DNA of 64,000 bases from the NCBI RefSeq assembly GCF_900155385.1, contig NZ_LT699745.1, forward strand, positions 1,457,561 to 1,521,560, in the 5' to 3' direction. Positions 16,230 through 25,535 of the stretch are shown here, piece by piece. The notes under the pieces were generated by a model. That model made no database searches, was not told the origin of the DNA, and saw nothing but the letters and a program-made list of their open reading frames with translations. The DNA comes from Vreelandella massiliensis. GTDB lineage: Bacteria; Pseudomonadota; Gammaproteobacteria; Pseudomonadales; Halomonadaceae. Within the stretch, counting starts at the first letter, position 1. Each line of letters begins with the position of its first letter. A program made the position numbers and the translations under genes.

Positions 16230-17297
16230 TTACAGGCGGCCTTCCTCAACAGCGTGACATGCCACGCGGGTGCCGTCATCCTGGGTTTGCAGCACCGGGA
16301 TCTCCTGCCGGCAGCGCGCATTGGCGTAGGGGCAGCGACCATGGAACACGCAGCCACTGGGCAAGTTCACCGGCGTCGGGACTTCGCCTTCCAAGCGCAC
16401 GTGTTGCGGGCGGTCATCCTCCAGGCGCGGAATCGCCGAGAGCAGCGCCTGGGTATAGGGGTGGCGCGGCTTGGCGAACAGCGTCGCGGTGGTGGCGATT
16501 TCGCACACCGTGCCGAGGTACATCACCGCGACGCGCGTGCCGAAGTGCTCGACCACGGCAAGGTCGTGGGTGATGAAGAGGTAGGTCAGATTGTGATCGC
16601 GCTGGGCGTCCATCAGCAGGTTCAAGACCTGAGCCTGAATGGAGACATCCAAGGCTGAAATGGGCTCGTCGGCGACGATGAATTCAGGGTCGACCGCCAA
16701 CGCCCGGGCGATGGCGATGCGCTGGCGCTGGCCACCGGAGAATTCGTGGCCGAAACGCTTACCCCAGTCCGGGTCGATCCCCACCGAGTGCATCACCTCT
16801 TCGACCTTGGCGACGATCTGCTGGCGGTTCCAGTCAGGGTGGTGCAGGCGTAGCGGCTCTTCGAGCGTTTGCTGAATCGTCATACGCGGGTTCAGCGACG
16901 CATACGGATTCTGAAAAATCATCTGCATGCGTTTGCGGTAGGGCAAAAGCGCCCGCGAACTCAAGTTGTCGATGCGTTCGCCAGCGTAGCGGATCTCGCC
17001 GGCACTCGGCGTGATAAGCCCCATGACCGTACGCGCGACGGTGGACTTACCGCAGCCCGATTCGCCTACCACACAGAGCGCTTCGCCACGCTGGATATCC
17101 AGGTTCACCCCGTTGATGGCGTGTACGAACTCCTGATGGCGCACCAGCTTCCCGCCTTTAAAGCGCAGCTGGTCGAGAAAATCCCCTGACAGCGAAAAGC
17201 GCTTCTTTAAGCCGCGAATCTGTAGCAGCGACTCCGTGCTTTCTGCGTTTTGCGTGGGAATGCGGTTATCCGTCATGACCTCTGCCTGCGCGTTCAT
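16230..17297 (-). CDS. dppF: Oligo/dipeptide ABC transporter ATP-binding protein (DppF-like)
   Basis: A 355-aa ATPase. Start chosen at the ATG at 17295-17297, which overlaps the dppD stop by 4 nt and follows AAGGAG on the - strand. Motifs are Walker A GESGCGKST (about residue 81), FQNPYASLNPRMTI at the Q-loop, the signature FSGGQRQRIAIARAL, Walker B FIVADEPISALD and switch His in FITHDLAVVEHFG. The C-terminus carries the oligopeptide-transporter extension with GCVFHGRCPYANARC, whose cysteines may bind an iron-sulfur cluster. It pairs with DppD. Confidence 0.93.
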   Translation of the reverse strand: MNAQAEVMTDNRIPTQNAESTESLLQIRGLKKRFSLSGDFLDQLRFKGGKLVRHQEFVHAINGVNLDIQRGEALCVVGESGCGKSTVARTVMGLITPSAGEIRYAGERIDNLSSRALLPYRKRMQMIFQNPYASLNPRMTIQQTLEEPLRLHHPDWNRQQIVAKVEEVMHSVGIDPDWGKRFGHEFSGGQRQRIAIARALAVDPEFIVADEPISALDVSIQAQVLNLLMDAQRDHNLTYLFITHDLAVVEHFGTRVAVMYLGTVCEIATTATLFAKPRHPYTQALLSAIPRLEDDRPQHVRLEGEVPTPVNLPSGCVFHGRCPYANARCRQEIPVLQTQDDGTRVACHAVEEGRL

Positions 17298-18340
17298 GGG
17301 TTGGTCTCCTTCAAGCGGTTGGCATCCCCGGCCTCTTGTTCTTCGCGTTCTTTTTCGAGTAACTCTGCCACCATGTGGCAGGCCACCTGGCAATTACCCG
17401 AGGTGACAAATTCTGGCACCTGCTGGGTGCAGGCCGGGCGCGGCGTGCCGTCGGCGCGGTTAATGAAATCGCAGCGCGGATGAAAGGCGCAGCCGCTAGG
17501 CAGGTTGGAGAGCGACGGCATGCTGCCGCGAATCTGGTTGAGCCTTTCCCCCGGGGTCGCCATTTGCGGCAGCGCATTGATCAACCCTTGGGTATAAGGG
17601 TGTTGCGGGTCGTTGATGATTTCGCGAGTCGGCCCTTGCTCGATCACGCGACCGGCGTACATGACCAGCATACGCTGGGTGACCTGGCTGACCACGCCCA
17701 AATCGTGGGTAATCAGAATCAGCCCGACGTTGTGCTTTTCACACAGCTCCAGCAGCAGCGCCATGATCTCAGCCTGGATGGTGACATCCAGCGCCGTGGT
17801 GGGCTCGTCGGCGATGATAATATCCGGGTCAAGCAGCAGCGCGATGGCGATAATAATGCGCTGGCGCATACCGCCGGAGAGTTCGTGCGGGTATTGATCC
17901 AAGCGCGCTTCCGGCGAGGGGATCTGCACCTGACGCAGCTTGTCCAGCGCGATGGCGCGGGCCGCTTTGGTCGAGATGCGCCGGTGGGCTTTCAGGCACT
18001 CGACCATCTGCTCGCCGATAGAGAGCACCGGGTTGAGCGTCATCATCGGGTCTTGGAAGATCATCGAAATGCGGTTGCCGCGCACCTTGCGCAAGGCCCG
18101 TTCGGACAGGCTGTTAAGTGGCTTGCCGTCAAAGATAATCTCACCGCCGGCAATGTAGCCCGGTTTGGCGATTAGGTTTAAAAGGGTGAACGCCGCCACG
18201 GACTTACCCGCGCCAGACTCGCCGACAATGCCTAAGCGCTCGCCGCGCTCCAGGGTGAAATTGACATCGCGCAGGGCGCGGACATCGCCCTGGCGCAGGG
18301 CAAAACGCACATCGAGGTGGTTGACTTCTAGCAGTGCCAT
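17294..18340 (-). CDS. dppD: Dipeptide ABC transporter ATP-binding protein (DppD-like)
   Basis: A 348-aa ATPase with Walker [10 protein letters not shown] (about residue 39), [14 protein letters not shown], signature [15 protein letters not shown], Walker [17 protein letters not shown] and [13 protein letters not shown]. The C-terminal extension has the Cys-rich stretch [17 protein letters not shown] then [10 protein letters not shown]. It is the second ATPase of the importer; 7 nt separate it from dppC, so translation is tightly coupled through the operon. Confidence 0.93.
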   Translation of the reverse strand: MALLEVNHLDVRFALRQGDVRALRDVNFTLERGERLGIVGESGAGKSVAAFTLLNLIAKPGYIAGGEIIFDGKPLNSLSERALRKVRGNRISMIFQDPMMTLNPVLSIGEQMVECLKAHRRISTKAARAIALDKLRQVQIPSPEARLDQYPHELSGGMRQRIIIAIALLLDPDIIIADEPTTALDVTIQAEIMALLLELCEKHNVGLILITHDLGVVSQVTQRMLVMYAGRVIEQGPTREIINDPQHPYTQGLINALPQMATPGERLNQIRGSMPSLSNLPSGCAFHPRCDFINRADGTPRPACTQQVPEFVTSGNCQVACHMVAELLEKEREEQEAGDANRLKETNP

Positions 18341-18347
18341 GGGAGTG

Positions 18348-19289
18348 TCAGCCTTTGTAGAGTCTTGGATTCATGACATCGCGCAGCCAGTCGCCGAGTA
18401 GGTTGATCGACAGCACCAGCACGACCAGTACCGCACCCGGGATCAGGGTGATCCACCAGGAGCCGGACTGGATGTAGTCAAAGCCCGCTTTGATCAGCGA
18501 ACCAAGCGACGGGTGGGTTTCCGGCATCCCGAGGCCGAGAAACGAGAGCGCCGCCTCGGAGATAATCGCGTTGGCAATCTGCACGGTGGAGATAACGAAA
18601 ATTGGCGACAGGGTGTTGGGCAGCACGTGACGGAACATGATCCGCTTGCTGCGCAGGCCCATCACACGGGCGGCGTCCACGTACTCCTTGTTCTTTTCGG
18701 CGAGTACCGAGGCGCGCACGGTACGGGCATACTGAGGCCACTCGGCAAGCCCGATAATCAGCACCAAAAGCGGCACGGCGTAAGTGCTGAAGGTTGCCCC
18801 GCCGAAAATGGCCTTGACCAACGCCCCGACGATAATGGCCACCATCAGGGTGGAAAACGACAGCTGGATATCGGCAAGGCGCATCAAAAACGCATCAATG
18901 CGCCCGCCCAAATAGCCGGCTAGCAGACCGAAGCAGACGCCCAACATCGCCTGCAGTGCCACGGCGCCAAAGCCGATAATTAGCGATACTCGCGCCCCGT
19001 AGAGGATGGTCGAGAGCATGTCGCGCCCTTGGGCGTCGGTGCCGAGCAGGTACTGCGGGTCGCTGCCCTCCACCCAGAAGGGTGGGAGCTCCGAGGCCAG
19101 AATATCGATCTGCGCCAGGTCATAGGGGTTCATGGGCGAAAGCCAGGGCGCCAGCACGGCGATGGCCACCAGGGCGATAAACACCGCCAGGCTGAGCTGA
19201 GCGACGATATCGCGCTTGAAGCTGTAAAACAGATACGAGTCGCAAAAGCGTTCCCAGCGGCTGGGAAGCGCGGCAGAGGATGAGTTCAT
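18348..19289 (-). CDS. dppC: Dipeptide ABC transporter permease (DppC-like)
   Basis: A 313-aa inner-membrane permease with six membrane segments, the first at about residues 30-52. A periplasmic loop typical of DppC/OppC follows (WVEGSDPQYLLGTDAQGRDM). The EAA motif contacting the ATPases is in KEYVDAARVMGLRSKRIMFR. The start overlaps the dppB stop by 4 nt. Forms a heterodimer with DppB. Confidence 0.93.
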   Translation of the reverse strand: MNSSSAALPSRWERFCDSYLFYSFKRDIVAQLSLAVFIALVAIAVLAPWLSPMNPYDLAQIDILASELPPFWVEGSDPQYLLGTDAQGRDMLSTILYGARVSLIIGFGAVALQAMLGVCFGLLAGYLGGRIDAFLMRLADIQLSFSTLMVAIIVGALVKAIFGGATFSTYAVPLLVLIIGLAEWPQYARTVRASVLAEKNKEYVDAARVMGLRSKRIMFRHVLPNTLSPIFVISTVQIANAIISEAALSFLGLGMPETHPSLGSLIKAGFDYIQSGSWWITLIPGAVLVVLVLSINLLGDWLRDVMNPRLYKG

Positions 19290-20332
19290 GCGGACTGTCC
19301 GGTCAGTTTGACGGTGGGGTTAACCAAGCCGTAGATCAGGTCGACAATCGTGTTGGTGATCACAAAGATCAGGCCCACGATCATGAGGTACGTCACGATG
19401 AGCGGGATGTCGGAGCGCTCGATGGCGTCCAGAAACATCAAGCCCATGCCCGGCCACTGGAAAACGGTTTCGGTCAGAATGGTGTAAGCCACCAGGGTGC
19501 CGATCTGCACCCCGCCCACCGTGATGACCGGCAACATGGTATTTTTCAGCGCATGCAGAAAGTAAATGCGGCGTAGTGAGATGCCTTTTGCGCGGGCAAA
19601 CTTGACGTAGTCTGACTGCAACACTTCCAGCATTTCGGCGCGGATTAAGCGGATAAACAGCGGTAGCATGATCGATGCCAGCGAGATGGCGGGCAGCACC
19701 AGGTAAGTTAGCCCCTTCAAGCTGGCGAAATTGGTCTCCCACGGGCCAAAAACATGCACCGGATCGCCGCGCCCGTAGGCGGGCATGCCGCCCTCGGTGG
19801 AGATAACGTCGTTGAGCCAGCTGCCCCAGGCGGTATCGGCGGGGAAAGGCGTCCAGGTGACGCCGATGGCAAACAGTTGAATCAACGTGATGGCGGTAAG
19901 AAACACGGGGATCGAGATACCCACAATCGACACGCTCATAAAAAAGCGGGATAGCCAGGCGCGCGGCTTGATCGCGCTGTAAACCCCGATTGGGATCGAG
20001 AAGACAATGATTAAAAAGGTCGCTGCGGCCACAAGCTCAAGGGTGGCGGGCAAATGGCGAGCGATAACCTCGGTGGTCGGCTGGTTAAATACATACGAGT
20101 AGCCGAAATCGAACTGCGCGGCGTTAACGGCGAAGCGGAAGTACTGCACCAAAAAAGGGTCGTTGAGCCCAAGCTCTTCACGCAGTTCGGCGCGTTCGCT
20201 CTCCGGCACTGATTGGCCGACCATCTGCTGAATCGGGTCGCCCAGGTTGTCTTGTATAGCAAAGGCGATAATGCTGATGACGAACATCACCAGCAGCGCA
20301 TGAAAAAGGCGCTTAACCATAAAGGCGATCAT
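19286..20332 (-). CDS. dppB: Dipeptide ABC transporter permease (DppB-like)
   Basis: A 348-aa permease with six membrane segments. The N-terminus (MVKRLFHALLVMFVISIIAF) is the classical DppB/OppB first helix. The EAA-type loop is in LQSDYVKFARAKGISLRRIY. It lies 104 nt downstream of dppA, a gap that holds a stable hairpin, which may lower expression of the permease and ATPase genes relative to the binding protein. Confidence 0.93.
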   Translation of the reverse strand: MIAFMVKRLFHALLVMFVISIIAFAIQDNLGDPIQQMVGQSVPESERAELREELGLNDPFLVQYFRFAVNAAQFDFGYSYVFNQPTTEVIARHLPATLELVAAATFLIIVFSIPIGVYSAIKPRAWLSRFFMSVSIVGISIPVFLTAITLIQLFAIGVTWTPFPADTAWGSWLNDVISTEGGMPAYGRGDPVHVFGPWETNFASLKGLTYLVLPAISLASIMLPLFIRLIRAEMLEVLQSDYVKFARAKGISLRRIYFLHALKNTMLPVITVGGVQIGTLVAYTILTETVFQWPGMGLMFLDAIERSDIPLIVTYLMIVGLIFVITNTIVDLIYGLVNPTVKLTGQSA

Positions 20333-20363
20333 GGGGCGTATCCTGTAGGAAAAAACAGGGAGC

Positions 20364-20398
20364 GGCTCGCTCCCGCCGGATCAGGGCAGGAGCGAGCC
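20364..20398 (-). promoter_or_regulatory. Intercistronic hairpin between dppA and dppB
   Basis: A perfect 10-bp inverted repeat (GGCTCGCTCC at 20364-20373, GGAGCGAGCC at 20389-20398) with a 15-nt loop lies between the two genes. No long U-run follows on the - strand, so full termination is unlikely. It probably protects the upstream dppA message or partly stops transcription, as often seen behind binding-protein genes. Confidence 0.65.
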
Positions 20399-20436
20399 TT
20401 TAGCGTATACCTTGGGGGAAAACAGGTGGGCGAGGG

Positions 20437-22038
20437 TTATTCGCTTTCCATCACTAGGTCACCCAGGTATGGGAAGTTCATCACGTTAAGCACCGGCTCG
20501 ATGTTGACATGATTGGCGGAGGCCCAGGCAAGATCCTGCCAGTGCAGCGGGAGGATGGCCGCTTCGTCATAAAGCGTCTGCTCCACTTCCTGCAGCATCG
20601 CCGCGCGCTTTTCCAGGTCCACTTCTACGTTGGCTTCCGCTACCAGGGCATCAAGCTCCGGGTTGCAGTAGTTACCGGCGTTGTACTGGCCGGCACCGGT
20701 GTCCGCATCCTGGCAGGCGGTCAGGTACTCGTGGAAGTTGGCGCTATCCTCGGTGTCGGCGTGCCAGCCAATCAGCATCATGTCGGCGGCGCGGTCGTCG
20801 TACTCGCCCCAGTACTGCGCTTTGGGCAGCGTCTTGAGGTCCACGTTGACGTTGATACGCGCCAGCATCGCTGCTACCGCCTGGGCAATTTGGGCGTCAT
20901 TCACGTAGCGGTTGTTGGGCGCCATCATGGAAATGTCAAAGCCGTCGGCGTAGCCTGCCTCTGCCATGAGGGTTTGCGCACGCTGTAAATCGTAGCGCGG
21001 CTTAAGGCTTTCCACATGCCCGGCGTAGCCTTCGGGGGAGAACTGTGCTGCCGGTGTGGCGAAGCCTTTCATGAGGCGGTCGGCAATGCCTTCTTGGTTC
21101 ACGGCATAGGCGAAGGCTTCACGCACGCGCGGATCTTGAAACGCTTCGACACGCTCTTGGTTCATGTGGAAGAAAATGATCCGGGTACCCGACATGGTCA
21201 CCAGTTTCGCATTGTCGCTTTGGCGTACGCGCTCAAGGTCATTGGGCGGTACTGGCGCGATAAAGTCGACATCGCCGGAGAGCAGTGCCGCCACGCGGGT
21301 AGCATTCTCGCTGATCGGCGTGAGAATGATGGTGTCGACGTTACCCGGTGAGTCGGTGTCCCAGTAGTTGGGGTTGCGCTCAAACTCGGTGCGCACGCCC
21401 TGTTGGCGTTCGGTGACGGTGTAAGGACCGGTACCCGAGACGTTACGCGACGCGTAAGAGTTGCCGTTTTTGACGATTTCGTCTTTCGGGTCGCCGTCTT
21501 CGTCTTCACCTGAGTAGTACGCGCTATCCATAGGGAAGACGTAGGTCGCCAAGTTCAACAGCAAGGGGTAGGGCTTTTTGGTGACGATCTCCACGGTGTA
21601 ATCGTCGACGGCGGTGACGCTTTCAATGGGATCGAAAATGGCTTTGAAATCGGGGCTGCGCTTTAAACGCTCAATGGTCCAGACGACATCGTCGGCGGTG
21701 AAGGCATTACCACTGTGAAACTCAACGCCTTCGCGCAGTGACATCCGCATGGTGGTGTCGTCAACCTGCTCCCAGCCGGTGGCCAGGCGCGGCTCAAACT
21801 CAAGCGCGTCGTTCCAGCGGACCAGCGGGTCGTGGGTCATGTGCGAAAGCTGCAGGATGCCGCCGGAGAGCTGTTCGTGGATATCCAGGGATACCGGGTC
21901 GGCGTCATAGGCCATGCGCAGCGTATTGTCGGCATGAGCGGCGGAGGATACAAGGGCGGAGCCAACAAGCGTTGCCGCTACCGCAGAAGCGAGAAGCGTC
22001 TTTTTAAGCGTTGAGGCTTGAAAGGTTTGCTGAGCCAT
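20437..22038 (-). CDS. dppA: ABC transporter periplasmic peptide-binding protein (DppA/OppA family)
   Basis: A 533-aa exported protein of the SBP_bac_5 family. The signal peptide spans about residues 1-36 (basic start, hydrophobic core, cleavage near A-H-A-D). The mature start NTLRMAYDADPVSLDIHEQL is typical. The family pattern G-x-E-F-H-S-G-N-A-F-T-A-D-D-V follows at about residue 110. Length matches DppA (about 535 aa). It should deliver di- or oligopeptides to the DppBCDF complex encoded downstream; nickel or haem transport are other roles in the family. Confidence 0.92.
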   Translation of the reverse strand: MAQQTFQASTLKKTLLASAVAATLVGSALVSSAAHADNTLRMAYDADPVSLDIHEQLSGGILQLSHMTHDPLVRWNDALEFEPRLATGWEQVDDTTMRMSLREGVEFHSGNAFTADDVVWTIERLKRSPDFKAIFDPIESVTAVDDYTVEIVTKKPYPLLLNLATYVFPMDSAYYSGEDEDGDPKDEIVKNGNSYASRNVSGTGPYTVTERQQGVRTEFERNPNYWDTDSPGNVDTIILTPISENATRVAALLSGDVDFIAPVPPNDLERVRQSDNAKLVTMSGTRIIFFHMNQERVEAFQDPRVREAFAYAVNQEGIADRLMKGFATPAAQFSPEGYAGHVESLKPRYDLQRAQTLMAEAGYADGFDISMMAPNNRYVNDAQIAQAVAAMLARINVNVDLKTLPKAQYWGEYDDRAADMMLIGWHADTEDSANFHEYLTACQDADTGAGQYNAGNYCNPELDALVAEANVEVDLEKRAAMLQEVEQTLYDEAAILPLHWQDLAWASANHVNIEPVLNVMNFPYLGDLVMESE

Positions 22039-22265
22039 TATCTTTCCTATTGTGGTTTTGATACAGCGTCACGTTCGGTCTTTAGTAGCGTACGTCACAG
22101 ATAACCGTCTGAGATAACATAGAGATCAGCGCTTAAAGGCCACAATCGAAATAATGAGAGGCTCTATTCATCTCCTGAATGACCCGCAGCAACGGGGGCT
22201 TTGCGTCGTTGCGGGTTAGACCAAAGGCTAAAAGATGAAGTAAACGAATGTTTTAGCGCAGCGCG

Positions 22266-22658
22266 TTATCCTTGACCGAAACGCTGGTGCAGGTAGGCGA
22301 TAATATCGTCGGACTCATACATCCACTCTTCATGCCCGTCGTCATGGGTAATTTTCAGACACGGCACCTTGACGCGGCCACCGCCTTCTTGCAGCGCCTT
22401 CTTATGCGCCGGGTCGAGTTGGGCATCGCGTAGCTCGATATTGAGCCCTAACCGCGCCATCTCTTTGCGCACCTTGATGCAAAATGGGCAGGTACGGAAT
22501 TGATAAAGGGCGAGTTTTTCACAGGCGTTATCCACTTCCGCCTGCTCCTCGGGTGTGCGCTCAACGGATTGGGGGGTGGAGAGCTTTTCGCTGATCAGCA
22601 TCACCGGCGCGAGCACGAGACGAACCCCGCGAAAAAAGTAGCGAATCAAGGTGCGCAT
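22266..22658 (-). CDS. Glutaredoxin-like protein with N-terminal hydrophobic segment
   Basis: A 130-aa protein. After an N-terminal hydrophobic, basic helix (residues 4-22, possible membrane anchor) and a charged linker, a thioredoxin fold starts at about residue 48 with LALYQFRTCPFCIKVRKEMA. The C-P-F-C pair is the glutaredoxin redox centre. VPCLKI supplies the cis-proline, and ESDDIIAYLHQRFG ends the domain. Likely a glutathione-dependent dithiol reductase at the membrane. It is divergent from mpl. A bulged hairpin (22182-22216) lies downstream, before dppA. Confidence 0.82.
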   Translation of the reverse strand: MRTLIRYFFRGVRLVLAPVMLISEKLSTPQSVERTPEEQAEVDNACEKLALYQFRTCPFCIKVRKEMARLGLNIELRDAQLDPAHKKALQEGGGRVKVPCLKITHDDGHEEWMYESDDIIAYLHQRFGQG

Positions 22659-22874
22659 AAGGAACTCCTATCGGGAAAGCGTGAAGTTATGGAGAAAAAG
22701 GTTTCGAGAGTGCACGGTGCGGGCATCCTGCATCAACTCATGGGTTTTGTCACATGGGCATAGGGGCCGGATGAGTTGCGCCGGCTGTCGTGCTAGGCTT
22801 TAGCGCTGTTTGACTACACCAGCACGAAAACGTTTTATCCTGTGCAATGAGACACTTAAAGAGGCGTTGCGGCC

Positions 22875-24266
22875 ATGCATCTGCATATTATCGGGATTTG
22901 CGGCACTTTTATGGGCAGTCTTGCGCTTCTCGCCCGTGAGCTGGGCCACCAGGTCAGCGGCTCCGACGCGAACGTGTATCCGCCGATGAGCACGCAGCTA
23001 CAAGAGGCCGGTATTACCCTGCAAGAGGGGTATCGGGCCGAGAACCTAACGCCCGCGCCGGATGCGGTCGTGGTGGGTAATGCTCTGTCGCGCGGCAACG
23101 TGGAGGTCGAAGCGCTACTCAATAGCGGTTTGCCTTACACTTCCGGTGCGCAGTGGCTGGCCGAGCATGTGCTGCCGGGGCGCAAGGTGATCGCGGTGGC
23201 GGGCACCCACGGTAAAACCACCACCGCCAGCCTCTTGGCGTGGCTTTTAGAAAGCGCGGGGCTCAAACCGGGCTTTTTGATCGGCGGCGTGCCGCGCAAT
23301 TTCGGCGTGTCGGCCCGGCTTGGCGATAGTCGTGCGCCTTTTGTGGTGGAGGCCGACGAGTACGACACCGCCTTTTTCGATAAACGCTCGAAGTTTGTGC
23401 ATTATCGCCCCCAGATCGCGGTTCTGAATAACTTGGAGTTTGACCACGCCGATATCTTTCCCGATTTGGCAGCGATAGAGCGCCAGTTTCATCATCTCGT
23501 GCGCACGGTGCCAAGCCAGGGGCAACTTCTGGTGGCTGACGATCAGCCGGCGCTTGATCGCGTGCTGGCGCAAGGCGTATGGACGCCGGTGGCGTACTTT
23601 GGCGCGGCCTCGAAAAGCGCGTGGCGGCTGGTGTTAGAGCGCGAGGATGCGAGCCGCTTTCGGGTCATCCGGCGCACCCCCAGCGGCGAAGAGGATGCCG
23701 TGGTGGATTGGCCGCTCACCGGCGAGTATAACGCCCGCAATGCCCTTGGGGCGCTCGCCGCCGCTTCAGCCTGCGGCGCGGATCTGGCGCGTAGCTGTGC
23801 GGCCCTGGCACGCTTTGAAAACCCCAAGCGGCGCCAGGAAGTGCGCGGGGAGGTCAACGGCATTCAGGTGATCGATGATTTTGCCCACCACCCCACGGCG
23901 ATTGCCGCGACCCTTAAAGGCCTGCGCGCCGCCACGCCTAAAGGCCGCCTCTTGGCGGTGATCGAGCCGCGCTCCAACACCATGCGCCTAGGGGCGCTGA
24001 AAGCGCAGCTCAATGACAGTGTCGCCGCGGCGGATCACGCGTTTTGGTATCAGCCCGCAGCGCTTGACTGGTCGCTAAAAGCGTTGATCGCCCCTCAAGG
24101 CGAGCGCGCCAGCGGCTTTGATGATCTCGATGCGTTAGTTCAGGCGGTGGTCGCCCAGGCGTCACCCTTGGACCGTATTGTGGTGATGTCCAACGGCGGT
24201 TTTGGCGGCGTACATGAGCGCTTATTGGCAGCGCTTGAAACACGCGCCCAACAGGGAGAGGCGTAA
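22875..24266 (+). CDS. mpl: UDP-MurNAc:L-Ala-gamma-D-Glu-meso-DAP ligase
   Basis: A 463-aa Mur ligase that recycles the cell-wall tripeptide by joining it to UDP-N-acetylmuramate with ATP. The N-terminus MHLHIIGICGTFMGSLALLA is the Rossmann-like UDP-binding start. VAGTHGKTTTASLLAWLLE is the ATP site, VEADEYDTAFFDKRSKFVHY is Mpl-specific, and DDFAHHPTAI is in the last domain. The length (463) matches Mpl rather than MurC. It is followed 3 nt later by ubiX. Confidence 0.95.
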   Translation: MHLHIIGICGTFMGSLALLARELGHQVSGSDANVYPPMSTQLQEAGITLQEGYRAENLTPAPDAVVVGNALSRGNVEVEALLNSGLPYTSGAQWLAEHVLPGRKVIAVAGTHGKTTTASLLAWLLESAGLKPGFLIGGVPRNFGVSARLGDSRAPFVVEADEYDTAFFDKRSKFVHYRPQIAVLNNLEFDHADIFPDLAAIERQFHHLVRTVPSQGQLLVADDQPALDRVLAQGVWTPVAYFGAASKSAWRLVLEREDASRFRVIRRTPSGEEDAVVDWPLTGEYNARNALGALAAASACGADLARSCAALARFENPKRRQEVRGEVNGIQVIDDFAHHPTAIAATLKGLRAATPKGRLLAVIEPRSNTMRLGALKAQLNDSVAAADHAFWYQPAALDWSLKALIAPQGERASGFDDLDALVQAVVAQASPLDRIVVMSNGGFGGVHERLLAALETRAQQGEA

Positions 24267-24269
24267 GCA

Positions 24270-24905
24270 ATGGCAGCTTTCAAACCGCCAGTGACCGTGG
24301 CGCTAACCGGCGCATCGGGCGCACAGTATGGGTTACGCCTGATCGATGTGCTGGTGGCGGCCGAGCATGAAGTGTGGGTGATGATCTCCAAGGCAGCGCA
24401 CATGGTGATCGCCACCGAAACCGAGTTCTCGCTACCCGCTCAGCCGCAGCGCCTGGCCGAGTCATTGACGGCGCGCAGCGGCGCCGCCGAGGGGCAAATC
24501 CGCTGTTTTAGCCGCGAAGACTGGATGGCGCCGGTCGCCTCTGGTTCAGGGGCGCCGTCGTCGATGGTGATTTGCCCGTGCTCCACGGGCACGCTCTCCG
24601 CAGTGGCGACAGGGGCCAGCAATAATCTGATCGAGCGCGCAGCGGATGTCGCCATCAAAGAGCGCCGTCGGCTTGTCATGGTGCCACGGGAAGCGCCCTT
24701 GTCCCCCATCCATTTGGAGCACATGCTGACCTTAAGCCGCCTGGGCGTGGTGATCCTGCCCGCAGCACCGGGGTTTTATCATCAACCTCACAGCATCGAT
24801 GATCTGATCGATTTTATCGTCGCCCGGATTCTCAATCAGCTGGGGATTGAGCATGCGTTGGTGCCGCGCTGGGGCGAGCAAGCCACCACGACAAAGGGAG
24901 TTTGA
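24270..24905 (+). CDS. ubiX: Flavin prenyltransferase UbiX
   Basis: A 211-aa enzyme that prenylates FMN to make the cofactor used by the UbiD decarboxylase in ubiquinone synthesis. The N-terminus VALTGASGAQYGLRLIDVL binds flavin phosphate. PCSTGTLSAVATGASNNLIE holds the conserved Ser/Cys region, and RRLVMVPREAPLSPIHLEHM the substrate site. Normal length. Translation is probably coupled to mpl and to the LysE-family gene downstream. Confidence 0.95.
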   Translation: MAAFKPPVTVALTGASGAQYGLRLIDVLVAAEHEVWVMISKAAHMVIATETEFSLPAQPQRLAESLTARSGAAEGQIRCFSREDWMAPVASGSGAPSSMVICPCSTGTLSAVATGASNNLIERAADVAIKERRRLVMVPREAPLSPIHLEHMLTLSRLGVVILPAAPGFYHQPHSIDDLIDFIVARILNQLGIEHALVPRWGEQATTTKGV

Positions 24906-24907
24906 CC

Positions 24908-25531
24908 GTGCTCTCATGGGCGATGTTATCGGTCTTTGTGCCGACATTTTTGCTGGTGTCGTTAACGCCAGGGATGTGCATGACGCTAGCAATGGTGCTG
25001 GGGATGACTCAAGGCGTTAAGCGTACCCTTTGGATGATGGCCGGCGAGCTTGTTGGCGTTGGGTTGGTGGCCGCCGCCGCCGGCGTGGGGGTGGCGGCAC
25101 TTATGCTCAAACACCCGGAAATTTTTGCCCTGTTTAAATGGGTAGGGGGGGCGTACCTGGCCTATTTGGGCGTGATGATGTGGCGCTCGCGTGGGCGCAT
25201 GGCGATCCCCTCCGAACTGGAGACCGGGCCGCCGGCCGGGCGGTTGCAGCTGGCGATGCAAGGCTTTATCACCGCGGTGGCCAACCCCAAAGGCTGGGCG
25301 TTTTTTATGGTGCTGCTACCGCCGTTTCTGGATGATAGCAAACCACTGTTTTTACAGCTTGGGATGCTGATCGCGGTGATCTTGACCATTGAACTGGCCA
25401 GCATGCTCACTTATGCCACGGGGGGTAAAACCCTACGACGCCTACTGGGTAAAAGTGGCAACGTCAGGCTGTTGAATCGCCTATCGGGCACGCTCATGAT
25501 CGGCGTGGGGCTATGGCTCGCCTTGGGCTAA
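24908..25531 (+). CDS. LysE family exporter
   Basis: A 207-aa inner-membrane protein with six hydrophobic segments of the LysE/RhtB type. GTG at 24908 is the likely start because AAGGGAG (24894-24900) is 7 nt upstream; a TTG at 24902 is too close to it. The family pattern is present: P-G-x-x-x near the first helix (TPGMCMTLAMVLGMTQG), then WVGGAYLAYLGVMMWRS, then GFITAVANPKGWAFFMVLLP. It should export amino acids or related metabolites; substrate unknown. The stop is 4 nt from the end of the convergent gene. Confidence 0.85.
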   Translation: MLSWAMLSVFVPTFLLVSLTPGMCMTLAMVLGMTQGVKRTLWMMAGELVGVGLVAAAAGVGVAALMLKHPEIFALFKWVGGAYLAYLGVMMWRSRGRMAIPSELETGPPAGRLQLAMQGFITAVANPKGWAFFMVLLPPFLDDSKPLFLQLGMLIAVILTIELASMLTYATGGKTLRRLLGKSGNVRLLNRLSGTLMIGVGLWLALG

Positions 25532-25535
25532 GCCA

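Noticed and set aside
17375-18175. 266-codon + strand frame opposite dppD
   Set aside because: Antisense to a complete ABC ATPase with all motifs; typical shadow of biased codon use.
22182-22216. Hairpin between the glutaredoxin gene and dppA as a terminator
   Set aside because: The stem needs a 3-nt bulge and no U-run follows on the - strand, so I did not list it as a feature.
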